Shown here one piece after another: positions 1-5,141 of a DNA stretch of 5,141 bases (positions within the stretch are counted from its first letter, which is position 1; each line of letters starts with the position of its first letter). The position numbers and the translations under genes were made by a program. Source of the DNA: Magnetococcales bacterium (GTDB lineage: Bacteria > Pseudomonadota > Magnetococcia > Magnetococcales > JADFYX01). Location: positions 1-5,141 of the forward strand of contig JADFYX010000191.1 of assembly GCA_015232795.1 (NCBI GenBank), given 5' to 3'. The notes beneath the pieces were generated by a model. That model did not search any database and was not told where the DNA came from. It saw only the letters and a program-made list of their open reading frames with translations.

Positions 1-1238
1 TTAAGGAGCAGGCCAACCAAGTGCGGGAGGTTAAACGTTTTGTTGCCGGTTTGGTTGCTAATCCTTGGACTATAGAACCCGACGCTACCCTGCGTCAGGC
101 ATCCGATTTAATGCGTAAGCATAATATTTCCGGTATTCCGGTAACAGAAGCCAACGGCACTTTGGTGGGTATATTGACCAACCGGGATGTACGTTTTGCA
201 ACTGATCAATCAACAGTTATATCCGATTTAATGACAGGTAAAGATAAGCTGGTAACGGTGGCAGAGGGTGTACCAATGTCAGTAGCCAAACGGCTTTTGC
301 ACCAACACCGCATTGAGAAGTTATTGGTTGTGGATGGAGATTTTCACTGTGCTGGTTTAATTACCGTTAAAGATATCGAAAAATCACAAACCAATCCGTT
401 AGCCTGTAAAGATGCTGCGGGAAGATTGCGTACGGGAGCAGCTATTGGTACAGGAAAAGACGGCTTTCGCAGGGCCACAGCGTTAGCAGAGGCAGGGGTG
501 GATGTAATAGTCGTTGATACTGCCCACGGACATTCCGAAGGGGTTTTAGAGATGATAAGCTGGATTAAAAAGAAATATCCAGCGGTGCAGGTTATAGGTG
601 GAAATGTAGCAACAGCCGAAGGAACCAGAGCTTTAATTAAAGCAGGAGCAGATGCTGTTAAGGTTGGTATTGGTCCTGGTTCCATTTGCACTACCCGTAT
701 TGTAGCCGGAGTGGGAGTTCCGCAAATCACCGCGGTTGCAGATTGTGCCAAAGAGGCCGATAAACACGGTGTTCCAGTTATTGCTGATGGAGGTATTAAA
801 TATTCCGGTGAGGTAGCCAAAGCCATTGTAGCCGGAGCCTCAACAGTGATGATGGGTTCAATGTTTGCAGGAACCGACGAAGCACCCGGAGAGGTGTTTT
901 TGTACCAAGGCCGGAGCTATAAAACCTACCGGGGCATGGGCTCTCTTGGTGCTATGGCAAAAGGTTCAAAAGATCGTTATTTTCAATCAGGGGTTGATGC
1001 CCAAAAACTAGTACCAGAAGGTGTGGAAGGCCGCGTACCATATAAAGGCCCATTGGCTCCATTGATTCATCAGATGATCGGTGGTATCAGGGCTGCCATG
1101 GGTTATACCGGATGTGCCGATATCAACTCCCTACGCACAAAACCAGAGTTTGTACAGATAACCAGCGCAGGTTTAAAAGAGTCCCACGTCCACGACGTAG
1201 CCATAACCAAAGAGGCTCCTAACTATAGGATGGATTGA
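1..1238 (+). CDS. guaB: IMP dehydrogenase GuaB, 5'-truncated by the window edge
   Basis: Inosine-5'-monophosphate dehydrogenase oxidises IMP to XMP with NAD+, the first committed cytosolic step of GMP synthesis. The frame is already open at position 3 (K-E-Q-A-N-Q), matching E. coli GuaB from about residue 77, so roughly 76 N-terminal residues lie outside the window and the GTG at 21 is not the real start. Two CBS domains span about 51-416. The catalytic barrel then resumes at ACKDAAGRLR. The loop GIGPGSICTTR holds the catalytic Cys (codon 687-689, equal to E. coli Cys305). GGNVATAEG, VIADGGIKYSG, the flap YRGMGSLGAM and the catalytic Arg of RYFQ (codon 975-977, equal to Arg401) are intact. 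The C terminus ESHVHDVAITKEAPNYRMD is typical, and the inferred full length is about 487 residues. No terminator follows, so transcription probably continues into the next three genes. Assignment is very secure. Confidence 0.98.
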   Translation, partial: KEQANQVREVKRFVAGLVANPWTIEPDATLRQASDLMRKHNISGIPVTEANGTLVGILTNRDVRFATDQSTVISDLMTGKDKLVTVAEGVPMSVAKRLLHQHRIEKLLVVDGDFHCAGLITVKDIEKSQTNPLACKDAAGRLRTGAAIGTGKDGFRRATALAEAGVDVIVVDTAHGHSEGVLEMISWIKKKYPAVQVIGGNVATAEGTRALIKAGADAVKVGIGPGSICTTRIVAGVGVPQITAVADCAKEADKHGVPVIADGGIKYSGEVAKAIVAGASTVMMGSMFAGTDEAPGEVFLYQGRSYKTYRGMGSLGAMAKGSKDRYFQSGVDAQKLVPEGVEGRVPYKGPLAPLIHQMIGGIRAAMGYTGCADINSLRTKPEFVQITSAGLKESHVHDVAITKEAPNYRMD

Positions 1239-1251
1239 TTATTTTAATCAA
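1235..1251 (+). repeat. Perfect 7-bp inverted repeat at the guaB stop codon
   Basis: TTGATTA and TAATCAA are separated by TTT and include the guaB stop codon TGA. In RNA this is a short, AT-rich hairpin with no T-tract after it, so it is too weak for an ordinary intrinsic terminator. It might slow polymerase, mark a processing site or slightly insulate the next gene, or it may be chance. It lies at the junction where the guaB-guaA spacing was expanded by two extra genes. Confidence 0.3.
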
Positions 1252-1255
1252 CTTT

Positions 1256-1259
1256 GGAG
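1256..1259 (+). promoter_or_regulatory. Shine-Dalgarno GGAG deciding the ATPase start
   Basis: GGAG lies six bases before the ATG at 1266. A TTG at 1254 is in the same frame, but it overlaps this Shine-Dalgarno sequence and has no good site of its own. Starting at 1266 gives MIDKIYLKNFTVF, the normal beginning of a RecF/ABC-like ATPase, so 1266 is preferred. Confidence 0.75.
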
Positions 1260-1265
1260 CAGGGT

Positions 1266-2318
1266 ATGATTGATAAAATATATCTGAAAAATTTCACAGT
1301 TTTTCGCGAACTTGATCTGCCTGTTTCTCCTGGTATCAATGTTGTTGTTGGTGATAATGGTACGGGGAAAACTCATCTGTTGAAGGCAGCTTATGGAGTT
1401 TTAGTAGCTGAATATCGTGTTTCTAAAGACGATAAATTTGGTGGTGTTTTACACCATGGACATATTCATGAAAAGCTGGAGGCAGATTTTCTTACTAAAA
1501 ATGCAGATATTAATAGCTTGTATCGAAAATTTGTAAAAGAAAATAATATTGAGGATGCTAGCATAAGGATTTTGATTGGGGAAAAAGATATTGGAATAAC
1601 TTTTTCTAAAAATGGCGGCTTCAATACTGAAAATTGGAAGGTTGAGAAAAATAATGAAAACGGTCAACCTGTAGTTTTTATTCCTGAAAAAGATATGCTC
1701 GCCAACGCTCCTGGCTTAACCTCTTTATTTCTTGAACGAGAAATTCATTTTGAAGAGTATCTTATTGAAATTATACAAAAAGCTAACTTGCCGAAATTGC
1801 GAAAACTAGATGATAACCGGAAGCAGTTATTAACAAAAATAGAAGAGATATTAGAAGGTATAATTGTCATAGAGAACGATACATTTTATTTGGAAAATTC
1901 CTATGGCAAATTTGAATTTACCATGGTTGCAACAGGAATGCGAAAATTAGGCTTGCTATGGTTGTTAATTCGCAACGGCTCTTTGGGTGATGGAGCAACT
2001 TTGTTTTGGGATGAGCCAGAAGCCAATTTAAATCCATCAATGTTGGAGGCTACAGTTGAAATATTATTAGAGCTACAACGCCATGGAGTGCAGATTTTTC
2101 TTGCTACCCATAATTATGTGCTTTTAAAATTGCTGGAGTTAAAACAGGAAAAAACCGATCAGTTGCAGTTTATCTCTCTTAGCAAAAATTCTGAGACCAA
2201 CGATATAGAGATGGTCCGCGGTCCTCACTATACCGATATTATCCCCAATAAAATTGCCGATGCTTATGATAAGATTTATGATCTTGAATTAGGTGGTATG
2301 TTTGTTGGAGCTTCTTGA
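1266..2318 (+). CDS. ABC/RecF-like AAA family ATPase of a two-gene module
   Basis: A 350-residue soluble P-loop ATPase of the AAA_15/AAA_21 (OLD/RecF/ABC-like) type. It opens with the strand pattern IDKIYLKNFTVFRELDL and continues with Walker A GDNGTGKT (29-36). VVFIPEKDMLA (136-146) follows, then a helical, charged middle part (about 155-205). A signature-like ATGMRKLGLL lies around G224, Walker B LFWDEPE has D249 and E250, and LATHN carries the H-loop His282. All ATPase residues look intact. There is no long coiled coil, no fused TOPRIM or HNH domain, no signal peptide and no membrane segment, so any effector activity should come from a partner. That partner is probably the next gene, whose ATG overlaps this stop codon. 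By analogy with other ATPase-nuclease pairs it may sense or clamp DNA and control the nuclease. The defence role is inference; other DNA maintenance roles are possible. The middle of the gene is AT-richer than guaB and guaA. Confidence 0.88.
   Translation: MIDKIYLKNFTVFRELDLPVSPGINVVVGDNGTGKTHLLKAAYGVLVAEYRVSKDDKFGGVLHHGHIHEKLEADFLTKNADINSLYRKFVKENNIEDASIRILIGEKDIGITFSKNGGFNTENWKVEKNNENGQPVVFIPEKDMLANAPGLTSLFLEREIHFEEYLIEIIQKANLPKLRKLDDNRKQLLTKIEEILEGIIVIENDTFYLENSYGKFEFTMVATGMRKLGLLWLLIRNGSLGDGATLFWDEPEANLNPSMLEATVEILLELQRHGVQIFLATHNYVLLKLLELKQEKTDQLQFISLSKNSETNDIEMVRGPHYTDIIPNKIADAYDKIYDLELGGMFVGAS
2307..2310 (+). promoter_or_regulatory. Shine-Dalgarno inside the ATPase 3' end, serving the overlapping gene
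   Basis: GGAG lies seven bases before the ATG at 2318, within the last codons of the ATPase gene. The junction reads TGATG: the A of the ATPase stop is the A of the next start. An in-frame TTG at 2315 is also possible, but ATG at this spacing is favoured. The arrangement predicts translational coupling and balanced production of the two proteins. Confidence 0.7.
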
Positions 2319-2851
2319 TGTCTGGGGCAATTTTGGTAGAAAATGATCTGCGTTTTGATTTTACCAGGGCGATCAAAGCCACCCATATTGATAAGCCAAA
2401 CCGTGCAGAGTCAGAGTGTTCAGCAATTGTTGATTTTATAGTAGAGTTGCCTGAAGAGTTACTCTACATAGAGGTGAAAGATCCCGGCAATGTTGCGACA
2501 TCACAAGAAGATTTTCAAAATTTTTTCAACAAGTTTAAATCAAAAGAGTTGTCGAAAACATTAGCAAAAAAATGTCGAGATACATTTTTTTCTGAGTATG
2601 TGATGGACCATATTGAAAAACCAATATATTTTATTGCGATTGTTGAATTCGGTAATCGCGTTTTTCCAAGATATACATCCCAAATTGATAAGCTTAAAAA
2701 ATGTCTATTTATTGATAAATTGCCCCAACAATCAACGAACCATAGGGTAGTGAAAAATGGTATGATCATGGATGTTGATGCTTGGAATATGCACAGTAAA
2801 TTGAAACAATTCCCCATTTCCAGAATAAACACAACCAGCAACCAACTGTAA
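2318..2851 (+). CDS. Small protein with a probable PD-(D/E)XK nuclease core
   Basis: A 177-residue protein I do not recognise by name. Its N-terminal third has the layout of a PD-(D/E)XK nuclease: acidic residues E31/E33 in a predicted helix, D39 in the strand AIVDFIVEL, then E52-V-K54 in the strand LLYIEVKDP, 13 residues after D39. A Lys-rich helical segment follows (about 66-92), then a hydrophobic strand PIYFIAIVEFGNRVF (about 101-115) and a second Lys-rich stretch (IDKLKKCLF). There is no signal peptide or membrane segment. It overlaps the upstream ATPase gene by one base and ends 13 bases before guaA, so it is probably co-expressed with both. Likely role: effector nuclease controlled by the ATPase. 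The fold is inferred from motif spacing only; a non-catalytic or non-nuclease protein remains possible. Base composition is low in GC (about 27 % in the lines 2521-2640). Confidence 0.82.
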   Translation: MSGAILVENDLRFDFTRAIKATHIDKPNRAESECSAIVDFIVELPEELLYIEVKDPGNVATSQEDFQNFFNKFKSKELSKTLAKKCRDTFFSEYVMDHIEKPIYFIAIVEFGNRVFPRYTSQIDKLKKCLFIDKLPQQSTNHRVVKNGMIMDVDAWNMHSKLKQFPISRINTTSNQL

Positions 2852-2856
2852 GAGAG
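2851..2856 (+). promoter_or_regulatory. Weak Shine-Dalgarno for guaA
   Basis: AGAGAG lies eight bases before the guaA ATG, immediately after (and sharing one base with) the stop codon of the upstream gene. The whole spacer is only 13 bases, so there is no room for a separate promoter. guaA must be transcribed from upstream, from the guaB promoter or from within the two inserted genes. Confidence 0.5.
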
Positions 2857-2864
2857 AAAATAGT

Positions 2865-4430
2865 ATGACCAACCGGATTCATGCAGAACGGATTTTGATT
2901 CTTGATTTTGGCTCCCAGTATACGCAGTTGATTGCTCGACGGGTACGGGAGGCTCATACTTATTGTGAGATTCATCCTTTTAATATGACGGTTGAGGAGA
3001 TTAGGGGGTTTAAACCCAAGGGGATTATTCTCTCTGGTGGTCATCAGTCGGTTTATGATGAAAATTCTCGCATTATGGACCCGGTGGTTTTTGAGTTGGG
3101 GGTTCCGATTTTAGGAATCTGCTACGGAATGCATCTTTTAACTCGCCATTTTGGTGGTGAGGTAGAGGCCTCTGCAACTCGTGAATATGGTCATGCAAAA
3201 ATTCAAAAAAAAGCCAATGCCAGTTATATGTTTGATGCTCTGCTTCCTTGCAGTGATGCAGGTAACGTCTGGATGAGCCATGGTGATCATGTTACCACTC
3301 CCCCAGATGGGTTCGATATTGTTGCTGAAAGCCAGAACGGAATTGTTGCAGGATTGGAAGATGTGAGCCGGGGATTTTTTGCGGTGCAGTTTCATCCTGA
3401 GGTTAACCATACCCAAAACGGTGATGCTTTTCTTGATGCTTTTATCAAACGTGCTTGTGGTTGTGCTGGGTTGTGGACTTCGGCTGGTTTTGTTGAGTAT
3501 GAGATTGCCCACGCTAAACAGCAAGTTGGTGATGACCAGGTGTTGTTGGGGCTGTCTGGTGGGGTAGACTCCTCTGTGGTTGCGGCTCTGCTGCATCGAG
3601 CTATCGGCGATAAACTTACCTGTGTTTTTGTTGATAACGGCCTTCTGCGCCTTAACGAAGGTGATGAAGTAATGGCCACCTTCGCCAAACATATGGGGGT
3701 AAAGGTTATTCGGGTTGATGCCCAGGATATGTTTTTATCCCGTTTAAAAGGTGTTAGTGATCCGGAAGAAAAACGCAAAATTATAGGTCACACCTTTATT
3801 GAGGTGTTTGAGAGCGAAGCAAAAAAAATTACCGGGGTACGCTGGCTTGCCCAAGGGACCATATATCCTGATGTCATTGAATCTGCCGGGGCAAAATCCG
3901 GTATGGCGACTAATATCAAGTCCCATCATAATGTTGGTGGTCTGCCAGAACGGATGGGTTTAAAGCTGTTGGAGCCATTAAGAGAGCTGTTCAAAGATGA
4001 GGTACGTAACGTAGGGCTTGAGTTGGGACTACCCCAGCGTATGGTTTTTCGTCATCCATTTCCGGGGCCAGGCCTTGGCGTGCGTATTTTGGGTGAGGTT
4101 AAAAAAGAGTATGCAGATCTTCTGCGCCGTGCTGATGCTATATATATGGATGAGCTATATAGTTCAGGCCACTATGAAAAAACCGCCCAGGCCTTCACCG
4201 TATTTCTACCTGTAAAGAGTGTTGGGGTTATGGGTGATGGGCGTAGTTATGATTATGTCGTGGCCCTAAGGGCAGTAGAGACCAAAGATTACATGACCGC
4301 CACCGCCTACCCCATGCCCCATGATATGCTATCTAAAATTGCCAATCGCATTATCAATGAGGTTAAGGGGATAAACCGGGTGACTTATGATATAACCTCC
4401 AAACCACCAGGAACAATTGAGTGGGAGTAA
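2865..4430 (+). CDS. guaA: GMP synthase (glutamine-hydrolysing)
   Basis: Cytosolic GMP synthase converts XMP, ATP and glutamine to GMP, the step after GuaB. It is complete at 521 residues (E. coli has 525). The N-terminal class I glutamine amidotransferase domain (about 9-195) starts ILILDFGSQYTQ. It carries nucleophile Cys86 in GICYGMH, MSHGDHV, and the triad partners His177 and Glu179 in FHPEV. The ATP pyrophosphatase domain begins near 205 with the PP-loop SGGVDSS (231-237). The C-terminal dimerisation domain contains RHPFPGPGLGVRILGEV and ends with the usual YDITSKPPGTIEWE. The sequence ILSGGHQSVYDENS replaces the common SGGP form and may be a lineage marker. The start at 2865 has a weak ribosome binding site. 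The gene is separated from guaB by two unrelated genes, which is unusual, and is followed by a hairpin terminator at 4478-4513. Confidence 0.98.
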   Translation: MTNRIHAERILILDFGSQYTQLIARRVREAHTYCEIHPFNMTVEEIRGFKPKGIILSGGHQSVYDENSRIMDPVVFELGVPILGICYGMHLLTRHFGGEVEASATREYGHAKIQKKANASYMFDALLPCSDAGNVWMSHGDHVTTPPDGFDIVAESQNGIVAGLEDVSRGFFAVQFHPEVNHTQNGDAFLDAFIKRACGCAGLWTSAGFVEYEIAHAKQQVGDDQVLLGLSGGVDSSVVAALLHRAIGDKLTCVFVDNGLLRLNEGDEVMATFAKHMGVKVIRVDAQDMFLSRLKGVSDPEEKRKIIGHTFIEVFESEAKKITGVRWLAQGTIYPDVIESAGAKSGMATNIKSHHNVGGLPERMGLKLLEPLRELFKDEVRNVGLELGLPQRMVFRHPFPGPGLGVRILGEVKKEYADLLRRADAIYMDELYSSGHYEKTAQAFTVFLPVKSVGVMGDGRSYDYVVALRAVETKDYMTATAYPMPHDMLSKIANRIINEVKGINRVTYDITSKPPGTIEWE

Positions 4431-4477
4431 GGGGCTAGGGTAAAAAAAATTATTTATTACCGCAACTATGTGTAGGG

Positions 4478-4513
4478 AAAAGAGTTGGTTAATTGTTTTT
4501 AACTAACTCTTTT
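4478..4513 (+). terminator. Intrinsic terminator of guaA, overlapping the convergent gene's end
   Basis: A 15-bp stem (4478-4492 with 4499-4513) has a 6-base loop TTGTTT. The + strand RNA has only one non-Watson-Crick pair (G4487 with U4504) and ends in UUUU, as in a rho-independent terminator. Read on the - strand, the same position becomes an A-C mismatch and the hairpin is followed by TTTCCC, so it should act less well in that direction. The right half lies within the last codons of the hemerythrin-like gene, which ends at 4489. Confidence 0.75.
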
Positions 4514-4875
4514 AGCATGCTGTCTTCATACTCTATTCTTGCTTTTACAAGTGGAACTACAATTTTAAATTTTTCTACGATTTCTGCGGGTGTGCTCATA
4601 AAAAAATCATCTAGTTTAGCATAGATATCGTGGAGCTTTCGCATTTCTGTATCAACAGTTTTTGTATGTGTAAGATAGGGATAGAGTTCAGCATCCTCTT
4701 TTAATATGTGCTCCAACAAAAAATCTTTAAAGCTGAAAGCCTTTTCAGATATATACTGTTGGGATCTTTCTTTTGCAATATCATCAATAAGCTCATCGGC
4801 CCATTTCAAAATAACTATATGTTCTGAATCGATAATTTCAAGCAAACTAATAATTTCTTCGTGTGTTTTTATCAT
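4489..4875 (-). CDS. Hemerythrin-like HHE domain protein
   Basis: A 128-residue all-helical protein resembling single-domain hemerythrin/HHE proteins, which bind a non-haem iron centre and sense or carry O2, NO or related species in the cytosol. Ligand-type residues are His19 (helix 1, EHIVILKWADELIDDI), His56 and Glu60 in FLLEHILKEDAELYPYL, His82 (KLHDIYAKLDDF) and Glu117 in RIEYEDSML. The residue four before Glu117, where many members have His, is Arg113, so the site may be a changed or mononuclear centre. No signal peptide or membrane helix is seen. The start at 4875 has a modest GGCGG ribosome binding site. The gene is convergent to guaA and its tail is part of the shared terminator. It is AT-rich (about 25 % GC in the line 4801-4860). 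No regulator is adjacent. Family assignment is fairly good; ligand and role are unknown. Confidence 0.8.
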   Translation of the reverse strand: MIKTHEEIISLLEIIDSEHIVILKWADELIDDIAKERSQQYISEKAFSFKDFLLEHILKEDAELYPYLTHTKTVDTEMRKLHDIYAKLDDFFMSTPAEIVEKFKIVVPLVKARIEYEDSMLKELVKNN

Positions 4876-4881
4876 TATTAT

Positions 4882-4887
4882 CCGCCA
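4882..4887 (-). promoter_or_regulatory. Ribosome binding site of the hemerythrin-like gene
   Basis: On the - strand TGGCGG precedes the ATG (4875-4873) by six bases. It is the only G-rich stretch near the start in an otherwise AT-rich leader, and it supports this start. I found no convincing -35/-10 pair for this gene in the AT-rich DNA upstream. Confidence 0.4.
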
Positions 4888-4964
4888 GTTGGATCTAATT
4901 GTGATAGAAAAATACTATGATATTGTTATGCAGATATAAAAAATTAGCATTAACAATCATTAAT

Positions 4965-5018
4965 ATTTTGGCAAATTTTAAAATTTAAAGCAATATATTT
5001 TATAATTTTGCCAAAATT
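4965..5018. repeat. Pair of TTTGSCAAA palindromes, possible operators
   Basis: Two similar odd-centred palindromes lie in the 214-base AT-rich spacer 4876-5089. The left one has TTTG-G-CAAA (centre 4971). The right one is the perfect 15-base palindrome 5004-5018, AATTTTG-C-CAAAATT (centre 5011). The centres are exactly 40 bases apart, about four helical turns, so proteins bound there would face the same side. Together they also form an inverted repeat (4965-4978 against 5004-5017, one mismatch), which could fold into a long hairpin. Between them is the perfect AT-only palindrome 4973-4986. They lie between two divergent units and may be operators for either. Chance is possible in such AT-rich DNA, but the shared GC core is less expected. 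Confidence 0.4.
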
Positions 5019-5048
5019 TCCTTTATATAGCAATTAATAATTCTTTAT

Positions 5049-5054
5049 TATAAT
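5049..5054 (+). promoter_or_regulatory. Perfect -10 box TATAAT for a rightward unit
   Basis: TATAAT matches the sigma-70 -10 consensus exactly and lies about 36 bases before the ATG at 5090. No good -35 box is present at 16-18 bases upstream, so the promoter may need an activator. The perfect palindrome centred at 5011 would lie around -50 relative to the expected start near 5061. AT-rich DNA often yields such boxes by chance. Confidence 0.35.
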
Positions 5055-5089
5055 TTCATTTTGAATAAATATTTAATGCAGGTGATGAT

Positions 5090-5113
5090 ATGAGTTCAAG
5101 GTTAGCACAGTGA
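5090..5113 (+). CDS. Seven-codon reading frame MSSRLAQ, possible leader peptide
   Basis: An ATG preceded by AGGTGA (5080-5085), a good Shine-Dalgarno, opens a frame of seven codons ending in TGA at 5111. The stop overlaps the GAGG (5112-5115) that precedes the next ATG at 5123, and both ATGs are in the same frame. It may be a leader peptide coupling translation to the next gene. Alternatively it is the intact beginning of a gene interrupted by a nonsense codon. No family can be assigned. Confidence 0.25.
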   Translation: MSSRLAQ

Positions 5114-5122
5114 GGCCAAAAC

Positions 5123-5141
5123 ATGAAGACCGGACATAAAA
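5123..5141 (+). CDS. Start of a possible gene cut by the window edge
   Basis: ATG at 5123 is preceded by GAGG with seven bases of spacing and opens MKTGHK before the window ends. It is the only + strand frame still open at the right edge. Six residues allow no product call. Frames on the - strand are also open at the edge, so a gene entering from the right in that direction cannot be excluded. Confidence 0.35.

Noticed and set aside
21..23. GTG at 21 as the start of guaB
   Set aside because: The frame is open upstream to the window edge and matches IMP dehydrogenase there; about 76 residues are missing only because the window begins inside the gene.
1235..1251. FNR/ANR-type site TTGAT...ATCAA
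   Set aside because: The half-sites are separated by seven bases rather than four, and the position is a gene end, not a promoter.
1254..1256. TTG start for the ATPase
   Set aside because: It overlaps the Shine-Dalgarno GGAG that serves the ATG at 1266, and the resulting MEQG extension is not typical of the family.
2315..2317. TTG start for the nuclease-like gene
   Set aside because: The ATG directly after it has the better spacing from GGAG and needs no rare start codon.
1239..2864. Insertion sequence or transposon carrying the two genes
   Set aside because: No transposase, terminal inverted repeats or target duplication found at either junction; the spacers are too short to hide them.
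3138..3929. Open frames opposite guaA, and similar ones opposite guaB and the module genes
   Set aside because: They lie antisense to strongly conserved coding sequence, lack recognisable domains and ribosome binding sites, and follow from codon bias of the real genes.
4410..4430. guaA 3' end as an attachment site of a genomic island
   Set aside because: This is a known integration site in other bacteria, but I see no integrase and no repeat of the guaA end in the following 700 bases.
4876..5089. sigma-54 promoter from the TGGCA element
   Set aside because: No GC element follows TGGCA at the required distance on either strand.
1..5141. CRISPR array, tRNA or rRNA gene
   Set aside because: No regularly spaced direct repeats and no tRNA- or rRNA-like segments seen on either strand.

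Overview
The window is a bacterial chromosome segment carrying the end of the GMP branch of purine synthesis. guaB (IMP dehydrogenase, 5' end outside the window) and guaA (GMP synthase, complete) lie on the + strand in the usual guaB-guaA order. Both are intact and look ordinary: every catalytic motif I checked is present, and GuaB aligns with E. coli residue for residue at the sites checked. Codon use in these two genes and a moderate GC content (about 43-47 % in hand-counted lines) point to a free-living Gram-negative bacterium, possibly Desulfobacterota or another proteobacterial lineage. The hemerythrin-like gene fits a microaerobic or anaerobic life style. Lineage cannot be settled from this sequence.

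The unusual part is positions 1266-2851. Two further genes in the same direction sit between guaB and guaA, leaving gaps of only 27 and 13 bases. The first encodes a compact 350-residue ABC/RecF-like AAA ATPase with Walker A, signature-like, Walker B and H-loop motifs. The second encodes a 177-residue protein with a plausible PD-(D/E)XK nuclease core (D39, E52-V-K54). The genes overlap by one base (TGATG) and are likely translationally coupled. An ATPase paired with a small nuclease resembles the architecture of several two-gene anti-phage systems (Septu, PARIS and OLD/Gabija-like), but I cannot assign this pair to a named one. It may be an undescribed defence module that uses the housekeeping guaBA transcript for expression.

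Downstream of guaA, a 15-bp hairpin followed by T residues is the probable guaA terminator. It also forms the last codons of a convergent gene on the - strand for a 128-residue hemerythrin-like (HHE) protein, in which one expected His ligand appears to be Arg. The very AT-rich stretch 4876-5089 separates this gene from a rightward unit. It holds two TTTGSCAAA-type palindromes exactly 40 bases apart, a perfect TATAAT box, a seven-codon reading frame and the first codons of another possible gene running off the window.

Likely working: guaB makes XMP from IMP and guaA makes GMP from XMP. The two middle genes are co-transcribed passengers that may act together as a nucleotide-driven nuclease complex. 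The hemerythrin gene is a separate unit.
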